Under the pieces are notes generated by a model. That model was given only the letters and a program-made list of their open reading frames with translations, had not been told where the DNA came from and ran no database searches. Made by a program: the position numbers and the translations under genes. Positions 32,823 through 40,082 of a DNA stretch of 43,511 bases are shown piece by piece. The DNA is taken from NCBI GenBank assembly GCA_029561465.1, contig JAKQIZ010000144.1, positions 1 through 43,511 on the forward strand, read 5' to 3'. Source of the stretch: Deltaproteobacteria bacterium (lineage in GTDB: Bacteria > Desulfobacterota > Syntrophia > Syntrophales > UBA8958). Positions within the stretch are counted from its first letter, which is position 1; each line of letters opens with the position of its first letter.

Positions 32823-33740
32823 ATGATAAATACATTCAACGATATTCTGGCCGCGGCAAAGCAGGGTGGCCCCAAGAGGCTGGCGATCCCCGCTCCCACG
32901 GCGGCGGACGTTTCTCTGGCAGCGGCGGCGGCGACGGCGGGGCTGGCCATTCCCTGTTTCGCCGGCGATGCCGGCGCCATTGCGGTCCTGGCGGCCGCCA
33001 CGACGCTCCGGGAAGGGGATTACGAGCTTTGGGAGGAAAAGGATCCCCACCGGTCTCTGGCCCGGTCCCTGAGCGCCGTCCGTTCCGGCGCCGCCGACAT
33101 CCTCCTCCAGGGAGGCATTTCCGCCGCGGATTTCGCCGCCGTCCTCCAGGACCGGCAGGAGGGGCTGGGGCGCAAAGGGGTGACGGTCAGCTATGCGTCC
33201 CTCTATCAACTGCGGAAGCGGGACAAACTGATCCTCGTCACCGACACCTTCCTCAACAACCGGCCGACGCTGGTGGAAAAACAGCAAATCCTTGCCAACG
33301 CCCTGGGACTGGCCCGCCTCTTGGGGATCGAGACGCCGAAGGTGGCGATCCTGGCGGCGATCGAGCAGGTCAATCCCGGCATCCCCTCCACTCTCGATGC
33401 GGCGATCCTCGCCAAGATGGGAGATCGCCGGCAGTTCGGCAAGGCCATGGTCGAGGGGCCCCTGGACATGGATTGCGCCCTCAGCCAGGCGGCGGCGGGG
33501 CGCAAGGGGCTGCAGAGCCCCGTGACGGGGAACGCCGACGTCTATCTCGTTCCAGAGATCGAAACAGGCCACCTCCTGGCCGAGGCCCTGGTCTTCTTCG
33601 GTGAAATGCAGACCGTAGGTGCCGTGCTTGGGACCGCCAAACCGGCGCTCCTGCACCTTCCCTTCGTTACCCATGACAACCGGCTTACGGAAATCGCCCT
33701 GGCATCCCTCCTGGTCGGGAATGGAGGCGGCAATGGATAA
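32823..33740 (+). CDS. ptb: Phosphate butyryltransferase
   Basis: A 305-residue Pta/Ptb-family enzyme converting an acyl-CoA (butyryl-CoA in the best-known members) and phosphate to acyl phosphate and CoA. Canonical blocks are VTDTFLNNRP, ILAAIEQVNPGIPSTLDAAI, VEGPLDMDCALSQAA and NADVYLVPEIETGHLLAEAL. The ATG lies 1 base after the preceding paralogue's stop and has AGGAGGT 8 bases upstream. buk follows with an 8-base overlap, so acyl phosphate would pass to the kinase for ATP formation. Confidence 0.88.
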   Translation: MINTFNDILAAAKQGGPKRLAIPAPTAADVSLAAAAATAGLAIPCFAGDAGAIAVLAAATTLREGDYELWEEKDPHRSLARSLSAVRSGAADILLQGGISAADFAAVLQDRQEGLGRKGVTVSYASLYQLRKRDKLILVTDTFLNNRPTLVEKQQILANALGLARLLGIETPKVAILAAIEQVNPGIPSTLDAAILAKMGDRRQFGKAMVEGPLDMDCALSQAAAGRKGLQSPVTGNADVYLVPEIETGHLLAEALVFFGEMQTVGAVLGTAKPALLHLPFVTHDNRLTEIALASLLVGNGGGNG

Positions 33741-34812
33741 AACGCGGCAATTGCTGGTGATCAACGTGGGCTCCACTTCCACGAAGGTGGCCTGGTTCCG
33801 GGGCGGGGAACAGGCGGCGCTGGAGAACATCCGCTACCGTAGCGAGGATCTGGCCGCCTTTGCCGACCTGGAGGAGCAGCTTCCCCTGCGGGCGGGGGAC
33901 GTGATGAAGTTTATGGAGAAGAACGGCATCGCCATGGCGGAATTGGACATGGTCGTCAGTCGCGGCGGGCTTGGGAAGCCGGCCCCGGCTGGGGCTTACC
34001 GCATCGATCCGGCCATGTGCCGGGATCTGCTGGCGGGTAAATACGGGAAGCATCCCTCGGCCCTGGGACCGGCCATGGCGCTCCGCTTGGCGGAAAAGTT
34101 CGGCCTGCCCGCCGTCGTCATCGACGCCCCGAGCACTGATGAATTCGAGCCACTGGCCCGCTTCTCCGGCCTGCCGGAGATCGAGCGCAAGAGCGCCTTC
34201 CACGCCCTGAACCAGAAGGCGGCGGCCCGGCGGATGGCGAAAGACGTCGGGAAGAGATACGAGGAAATAGATATCGTCGTGGCCCACCTGGGTGGCGGCA
34301 TTACCGTGGGGACCCACCGGCGGGGAAAGGTGATCGACTGCACCCACGGCCTCGGCGAGGGCCCCTTCACCCCCGAGCGGGCCGGTTCCCTGCCCACCCA
34401 GGATCTCCTCGACCTCGCCTGCTCCGGCAAGCTCGACAAGAAGGCGCTCCAGGGTCGCCTGGTGGGTCAAGGGGGGCTGGTGGGCTACCTGGGCACCTCG
34501 GACGCCCAGCGGGTGGAGGAGATGATCGCCGCGGGGGATAAAAGGGCGGAACTGATCTATGCCGCCCTGGCCTATCAGGTGGCCAAGGACATCGGCGCCA
34601 TGGCGACGGTCCTCATGGGCAAGCTGGATGGCATCGTCCTCACCGGCGGCCTCGCCCATTCCGGGCGCCTGACCTCCCTCATCGCCGACCGGGTCCGTTT
34701 TCTGGCCCCCGTTCATGTCCATCCCGGGGAGGATGAGATGTCCGCCCTGGCGGAGGGAGGCCTGCGGGTCCTCGCGGGGGAGGAGGAGGTCAAGGCCTAT
34801 GGCCGGCCTTGA
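33733..34812 (+). CDS. buk: Butyrate kinase
   Basis: A 359-residue ASKHA-fold acyl kinase: LLVINVGSTSTKVAWF (phosphate-1 loop), HPSALGPAMALRLAEKFG, VVAHLGGGITVGTHRRGKVID (phosphate-2), and GIVLTGGLAHSGRL (adenosine loop). It makes ATP and butyrate from butyryl phosphate, or the reverse. The ATG at 33733 overlaps the ptb stop by 8 bases. As last gene of the operon it completes a substrate-level phosphorylation module. Branched-chain or other short acyl groups are possible substrates. Confidence 0.93.
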   Translation: MDKTRQLLVINVGSTSTKVAWFRGGEQAALENIRYRSEDLAAFADLEEQLPLRAGDVMKFMEKNGIAMAELDMVVSRGGLGKPAPAGAYRIDPAMCRDLLAGKYGKHPSALGPAMALRLAEKFGLPAVVIDAPSTDEFEPLARFSGLPEIERKSAFHALNQKAAARRMAKDVGKRYEEIDIVVAHLGGGITVGTHRRGKVIDCTHGLGEGPFTPERAGSLPTQDLLDLACSGKLDKKALQGRLVGQGGLVGYLGTSDAQRVEEMIAAGDKRAELIYAALAYQVAKDIGAMATVLMGKLDGIVLTGGLAHSGRLTSLIADRVRFLAPVHVHPGEDEMSALAEGGLRVLAGEEEVKAYGRP

Positions 34813-34842
34813 ACGCGAAACTTAAAGTTCCTTACACCTGCA

Positions 34843-35511
34843 TCACCACTGCCGCAAAAGGTCCGCGGGAAACGGCTTGCCGTGGGCCGGGTAGATCATC
34901 CCGGCCCCCCGTTCCAAAAGGAGTTCCCAGCTTCTTCTCACCAGGCCCAGATCGTCGGCGAAGATGGGCGGGCCGGGCCTGAGGCAGAGGGGGAATTGGT
35001 TCATGGCCAAATCGCCCACGAAGGCCTCGCCGTTGTCCAGGAGCACGCTTACGGAGCCGGGGGAATGGCCGGGGGTGGGGATTATCCGGCCGGGGATGCC
35101 ATAGGGAACCAGGGAGAAATATCCCTCCGCGAGAACGATATCAACGGTAGCCGGGGCGATACGAATGAAGGGCGTCGCGGCGAGCAGGATGCTCCGGAAG
35201 ATCTTTCCCCAGGCTGTCACGCCGGGAGGCAGCGGTGGCTTCCCCGTTTCCAGCCAGGAACACTCGGCCTGGTGCATGGCCAGGGGGGCGCCGGTCATTT
35301 CCTTGATGTCCCGCGCCGAACCGATATGGTCCCAGTGGCCGTGGGTGATGACGATGAGCTTCACCTCCGCCGGGAGGACGCCGACTTCGTCCAGGGCCTT
35401 CCCGAAGGTCTTCGCCTGGCCCGGCGTGCCGGCGTCGATGAGCAACGCCCCCTGCCTTTCCCTGATCAGATAGGAATTATCGAATCCCAGCGGGATGGTG
35501 AATAGCTCCAT
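34843..35511 (-). CDS. Metallo-beta-lactamase-fold hydrolase
   Basis: A 222-residue cytosolic MBL-fold protein. The metal-binding THGHWDHIG, PTPGHSPGS, FVGDLAM and C-terminal YPAHGKPF supply the His and Asp ligands in the order of the glyoxalase II-like branch. ATG 35511 is preferred over ATG 35517 because AGGAGG is 8 bases from it and only 2 from the other. It converges with buk. The substrate cannot be inferred. Confidence 0.88.
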   Translation of the reverse strand: MELFTIPLGFDNSYLIRERQGALLIDAGTPGQAKTFGKALDEVGVLPAEVKLIVITHGHWDHIGSARDIKEMTGAPLAMHQAECSWLETGKPPLPPGVTAWGKIFRSILLAATPFIRIAPATVDIVLAEGYFSLVPYGIPGRIIPTPGHSPGSVSVLLDNGEAFVGDLAMNQFPLCLRPGPPIFADDLGLVRRSWELLLERGAGMIYPAHGKPFPADLLRQW

Positions 35512-36037
35512 AAACATGTCCTCCTATGTGACGATCGCGGTCATGAACATGGCGTGGGCCGAGGGAATCGATGCAATGGGGGTCGAGAAGGCGCGACCCA
35601 GCATCTCCGCTCCGGCGCCAGCTTTTCCTCCCGGTGATCTGCCGGCGATTCTCGGCGGGTCGTTGAACCGGCGGCTTCAAGGCGGTGGAGGATGTTCTCC
35701 CCGGTCCGGCGACAGCGCCTCTCCCGGTGCCGGCGGTTGCTCCTCCTTTTGCCGGCGGTTGGGCATCGCGGCGGTCTCCTTGATCCGTAACTTACCTTAT
35801 GCCGGGTTGTTTCGCAATGACTTAATAGTATGGGATAAATCTCATTTGCATTGACAAGTTGCGAAATTAATGAGAGAAAAAAAGTGAGGTAGACATACAG
35901 GCCTACCGCTCATGAATTAATATGTCCCCGTGACGGGTCTATCTCCGGGTTGTTTGAATGGCGATGGGTCTCTATCTGCCCGTCATAATCCCCTAATTAA
36001 CATAACAGATTTTCGGTCACTAGAATAAGGCAATATA
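35512..36037. other. Intergenic region between the MBL gene and the histidine kinase gene
   Basis: 526 bases without a convincing gene. The left half is GC-rich and low in complexity, with TGCCGGCGGTTG occurring twice (about 35728-35739 and 35749-35760), and resembles in composition the in-frame insertions of other genes. The right half is AT-rich, with TTGACA (35851-35856) lacking a good -10, an inverted repeat CTCATT (35841-35846) / AATGAG (35869-35874), and TGACGGG/CCCGTCA flanking about 45 bases near 35931-35987. No cyclic-di-GMP riboswitch is recognisable. Confidence 0.6.
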
Positions 36038-37726
36038 GTGAGGAAGAGCAAAGGGACTAAAATTCATCTGTTCCGGTTCTCATGGTGTTTCCTGCTGATT
36101 CTACTGACAGGGTTATGCTCCGGAATACCATGTTCAAATGCAGAGGATCGGGTCGTGCGGGTCGGGATTTATAGCAATGCACCGAAGATCTTCGTTTCCG
36201 AATCCGGTAAGCCTGCCGGCATCTTCATCGATATTCTTGAGTACATTGCGAAGATAGAGGGATGGACTTTGCGCTATGTCCCGGGAACCTGGAAAGAAGG
36301 CTTGGAACATTTAGAGGCCGGCGACATCGATCTGATGCCGGACGTTGCCTATACGGCGGCACGGGAGAAGATGTATTCATTTCACAAGGTGCCGGCTCTT
36401 TCCTCTTGGGATCAAGTTTACAGCGGCAAAGACATTAGGATTCAATCCTTATTTGATTTGCGTGGAAAGCGAATTGTCGCTCTTGAAGGTTCCGTTCAGC
36501 AGACGGAATTCGTCCGCATGGTTGACAGCTTCGATTTGAAGATGACCATCATGACGGTTTCGAATTACCAACAGGCATTTGAAATGGTGGCTCAGGGTGG
36601 TGCTGACGCGGTTGTTTCCAATAATTTCTACGGGAAGTTGAATGCCCGGAGGTATGGTCTTGATGATTCGGCGGTTATCTTTAATCCGTCCGCCCTTTTT
36701 TTTGCCGCGCCCAAAGGCAGAAACGATCAATTGTTGCATGCCATCGACATTCATTTGCTGGAGATGAAAGAAGACCCGCAATCCATTTATTATCTAACAT
36801 TGAAACGCTGGACAGCGGAAGAGGTAAAGTTCAAACTGCCTGTATGGATGCAAGTCATCGGCCTCGTGGTGGGTGTCGTTCTGCTTACAAGCCTCGTGGG
36901 AAGCTTTGTTTTAAAGCGACAGGTAAATGCCCGCACCAATGAACTGCGGCTGATCAATCAGGAGATGGAGCAGCGAATCATCGAGCGCACGGCGGATCTG
37001 GCAAAAGCAATGGCCAGGGCTCAGGAGGCAGACCGGATCAAATCCGCCTTCCTGGCGACGATGTCCCACGAGTTGCGGACACCCCTGAATTCCATTATCG
37101 GTTTCACGGGCCTCATCCTGCGTGAGCGGGTCGGACCATTAAATGAGGAGCAGAAAAAACAGTTGAATATGGTGCGCAGCAGCGCCCAGCACCTCCTGGC
37201 ACTGATCAATGATGTCCTCGACATATCAAAAATTGAAGCCGGACAGTTGACGCTGGTCCAAGAGGCTGTGGATTTGCGAAAGATTATCGAGAAAGTTGCC
37301 CAGAGCACTCTCCCGCTCGCCGATAGCAAGGGGCTTGAAATGGGAATCGAGATAGTTCCTGAACTGAGTTCAATTCCGGGAGACGCCCGACGGATAGAGC
37401 AGATTCTTCTGAACCTGCTCAGCAACGCCATCAAATTCACCGAAAAGGGATCGGTGAAAATCGTCTGTACATTGGACGATGCCCATGTCCTGGTAAAGGT
37501 TATCGATACGGGAATCGGCATCAAATATGAAGATTTGGGAAAGGTATTCGAAACCTTCAGGCAGATCGATTCCGGAATAAGCAGAAAGTATGAGGGGACG
37601 GGGCTGGGGCTTTCCATATCGAAAAGGCTGGCGGAGTTGATGGGCGGCAAGCTCTGGGTGGAAAGCGTCTGGGAAGAGGGCAGCACCTTCAGCTTGTCCT
37701 TGCCTAAGGAGGGTAGCCACGCATGA
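36038..37726 (+). CDS. Histidine kinase with periplasmic solute-binding sensor domain
   Basis: A 562-residue inner-membrane kinase. A signal/anchor segment (about 10-36) precedes a family-3 solute-binding domain (about 38-270: VRVGIYSNAPKIFVSESGK, then GDIDLMPDVAYTAAREK), one transmembrane helix (about 275-297), a coiled coil, and HisKA plus HATPase domains with H344 in MSHELRTPLNS, NLLSNAIKF, DTGIGI and GTGLGL. It would sense an amino-acid-like ligand and phosphorylate the response regulator at 37803. The start is GTG 36038, with TAAGG 7 bases upstream. The stop overlaps a 27-codon ORF. Confidence 0.93.
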   Translation: MRKSKGTKIHLFRFSWCFLLILLTGLCSGIPCSNAEDRVVRVGIYSNAPKIFVSESGKPAGIFIDILEYIAKIEGWTLRYVPGTWKEGLEHLEAGDIDLMPDVAYTAAREKMYSFHKVPALSSWDQVYSGKDIRIQSLFDLRGKRIVALEGSVQQTEFVRMVDSFDLKMTIMTVSNYQQAFEMVAQGGADAVVSNNFYGKLNARRYGLDDSAVIFNPSALFFAAPKGRNDQLLHAIDIHLLEMKEDPQSIYYLTLKRWTAEEVKFKLPVWMQVIGLVVGVVLLTSLVGSFVLKRQVNARTNELRLINQEMEQRIIERTADLAKAMARAQEADRIKSAFLATMSHELRTPLNSIIGFTGLILRERVGPLNEEQKKQLNMVRSSAQHLLALINDVLDISKIEAGQLTLVQEAVDLRKIIEKVAQSTLPLADSKGLEMGIEIVPELSSIPGDARRIEQILLNLLSNAIKFTEKGSVKIVCTLDDAHVLVKVIDTGIGIKYEDLGKVFETFRQIDSGISRKYEGTGLGLSISKRLAELMGGKLWVESVWEEGSTFSLSLPKEGSHA

Positions 37727-37806
37727 AAGGGATAATCCTGATTGACACCTGTGAAGAACAAGTTGAAAACTGCCTGCTCGCGAAGGATTTGAAGGAGATG
37801 TCATGA
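37723..37806 (+). CDS. 27-residue ORF linking kinase and response regulator genes
   Basis: ATG overlaps the kinase stop (ATGA at 37723-37726), and the TGA overlaps the next gene's ATG (ATGA at 37803-37806). The peptide begins MKGIILIDTCEEQVEN and is acidic. Its start faintly resembles the first strand of a receiver domain, but it is far too short to be one. The ribosome-binding site of the next gene (GAAGGAG) lies inside it. Either a tiny protein or a coupling device; the exact double overlap argues that translation of this frame matters. Confidence 0.5.
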   Translation: MKGIILIDTCEEQVENCLLAKDLKEMS

Positions 37807-40016
37807 AGAAGATACTGATCGCCGACGACAACGAAGCCAATCTGTACATGCTGGAAATTCTCCTGAAGGGGGAAGGGTTCGAGGTTATTTCGGCAGCGAA
37901 CGGGCAGGAGGCATTGGAAAAGGCCCTTCTTACCCCCCCAGCCCTGATTGTCACAGATGTTCTCATGCCGGGAATGGACGGCTACGCCCTATGCAAGCAT
38001 TGGAAATCAGATGATAAGTTGAAACACATCCCCTTCGTTATTTATACGGCTACCTATGCCGGCACGAAAAACGAGGCGTTTGCGCTGAGCCTCGGGGCGG
38101 ATCGCTTCATCCTCAAGCCCCAGGAGCCGGACGTGCTGCTGCAGCTCATAAGCGAGGTGCTGGCGGACAACTATTCAGCCAGACAGGTGGAGACCAAACC
38201 TCTTGAGGAAGAGATACAGTTCTTTAGGCAATACAACGAAATCCTGTTCAACAAACTCGAAAAAAAGATGTCGGATCTGGAGACGGCCAATCGGGATTTG
38301 AAGATATTGGCGGAGAGGTATCATCTCTCTTTTGAGAACGTATCGGACGTGATCTACATGATTGATAACGATTTAAAGATTATCAGCATTTCTCCGAGCG
38401 TGGAAAGAATATTGGGCTACAATCCTGAGGAGTTCGTCGGCCGTCCGGTTACTGATTTGGCCAATATTTTCGCGGCGGGGGCATTAGATCAGGCTGCCAA
38501 GGACGTCGACCTGATTTTGAAGGGTCACCCAATTTCATCGACAATGTATGAATTCATCGCCAAGGATGGGTCCAGCAAATTTGGCGAGGTCAGCGGATCG
38601 CCAATAATGCAGGAAGGAAAAATCCTCGGCATGATCGCTATCGCCCGTGATGTTACGGATCGCCAACGCGCCCAAGAAGAACTGAGGGAAAGTGAGGATA
38701 AGTATAGCTCCTTATTTGAACACTTACAGGATGCGGTCTTGCTGACCAGGCCTGACAGTTCCATAATCGAGGCCAACAAAGCGGCCTGCGAAATGTTTGG
38801 CAGGTCGGTGGATGAACTGAGAGAAGTGGGACGCAGCGCGTTAGTGGACGAGACCGATCCGCGTTTAAAGGCCGCGTTGGAGGAGCGGGACCGCACCGGC
38901 CAAGTACGGGCCGAGATAACGATGCTTCGCGCCAATGGCGAGAAATTTCTTGCGGACATCACCTCCACCATTTTCACCGATATGAACGGGCAGCAAAAAA
39001 CCAGCATGATCGTCCGGGATATCACCGAGCGTAAAAAAGCGGCGGATGCATTACGAAACAGTGAGGCCCGTTTTAGGAGCTATTTCGAATTACCGCTCAT
39101 CGGCATTGCCATCACATCACCGGAAAAGGGATGGCTGGAAGGAAATGATCGTCTGACGGCCATTCTTGGCTATCCATGGCAGGAACTCAGAAACATGAAC
39201 TGGGCTGACTTGACTCACCCTGACGACCTAGCCGCGGATGTGGAGCAATTCAATCGTATTTTGGCGGGCGAGATTGAAAGCTACATGCTTGAAAAACGGT
39301 TTATACGAAAAAGCGGTGCGGTGATATGGACCAGCTTGGCGGTCGGCTGCGTGCGCAAAAAGGATGGCGCGGTAGACTATTTTGTGGACCTGTTGGAGGA
39401 TATAACAGATCGAAAGGAAAGTGTAAATCGCCTTAGGAGATCATTGGGAGCTACCATTCAGGCCATGGCCGTGACCGTTGAGGAGAGGGATCCTTACACC
39501 GCCGGTCATCAGCGCAGAGTGTCCGATCTGGCCCGGTCTATTGCCACGGAGATGGGGCTGCCGGCCGACCAGATCGACGGCATCCGCATGGCCGCGACCA
39601 TCCATGACCTCGGCAAGATCTCGGTGCCCGCCGAACTCCTGAGCATGCCCAGGAAATTGATGGACATCGAATTCAACCTCATCAAGACGCATAGTCGGTC
39701 AGGCTACGACATCTTGAAAGACATTGAATTTCCCTGGCCTATTGCCCGGATAATCCTTGAGCATCATGAGCGAATGAATGGGTCGGGATATCCCCAGGGA
39801 CTGAGGGGAGGTAACATCCTTATCGAGTCCCGGATTATATCGGTTGCGGATGTTGTGGAATCCATGGCCTCTCATCGGCCCTACCGTCCAAGCCTTGGCA
39901 TTGACGCAGCATTGGAGGAGATAGGAAAGAACAGAGGCATATTGTATGACGATAACGTAGTGGATGTCTGTCTAAGATTATTCCATGAAAAGGGATATCA
40001 GCTTTTAACTGTTTGA
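37803..40016 (+). CDS. Response regulator REC-PAS-PAS-PAS-HD-GYP
   Basis: A 737-residue cytosolic response regulator. The receiver domain (1-120) has acidic D8/D9, phosphoacceptor D52 in VTDVLMPGMDGY and K105 in ILKPQEP. A coiled linker, three PAS/PAC domains (about 170-290, 298-415, 420-540) and an HD-GYP domain (about 545-737) follow, with TIHDLGK (about 600) and HHERMNGSGYP. The latter has Asn where the standard motif, and the paralogue at 10545-12356, has Asp. It would degrade cyclic-di-GMP when phosphorylated by the adjacent kinase, with PAS input as a second control. Confidence 0.93.
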   Translation: MKKILIADDNEANLYMLEILLKGEGFEVISAANGQEALEKALLTPPALIVTDVLMPGMDGYALCKHWKSDDKLKHIPFVIYTATYAGTKNEAFALSLGADRFILKPQEPDVLLQLISEVLADNYSARQVETKPLEEEIQFFRQYNEILFNKLEKKMSDLETANRDLKILAERYHLSFENVSDVIYMIDNDLKIISISPSVERILGYNPEEFVGRPVTDLANIFAAGALDQAAKDVDLILKGHPISSTMYEFIAKDGSSKFGEVSGSPIMQEGKILGMIAIARDVTDRQRAQEELRESEDKYSSLFEHLQDAVLLTRPDSSIIEANKAACEMFGRSVDELREVGRSALVDETDPRLKAALEERDRTGQVRAEITMLRANGEKFLADITSTIFTDMNGQQKTSMIVRDITERKKAADALRNSEARFRSYFELPLIGIAITSPEKGWLEGNDRLTAILGYPWQELRNMNWADLTHPDDLAADVEQFNRILAGEIESYMLEKRFIRKSGAVIWTSLAVGCVRKKDGAVDYFVDLLEDITDRKESVNRLRRSLGATIQAMAVTVEERDPYTAGHQRRVSDLARSIATEMGLPADQIDGIRMAATIHDLGKISVPAELLSMPRKLMDIEFNLIKTHSRSGYDILKDIEFPWPIARIILEHHERMNGSGYPQGLRGGNILIESRIISVADVVESMASHRPYRPSLGIDAALEEIGKNRGILYDDNVVDVCLRLFHEKGYQLLTV

Positions 40017-40082
40017 TTTTCAGGTAATCCTTACTTACAATTCCGGGGTGGTTGCTCCGGCATCAGAGTGATGGGCGGCGGT

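Noticed and set aside
35800-36037. Cyclic-di-GMP riboswitch upstream of the kinase gene
   Set aside because: I looked because the operon handles cyclic-di-GMP, but the conserved GEMM elements are not present.
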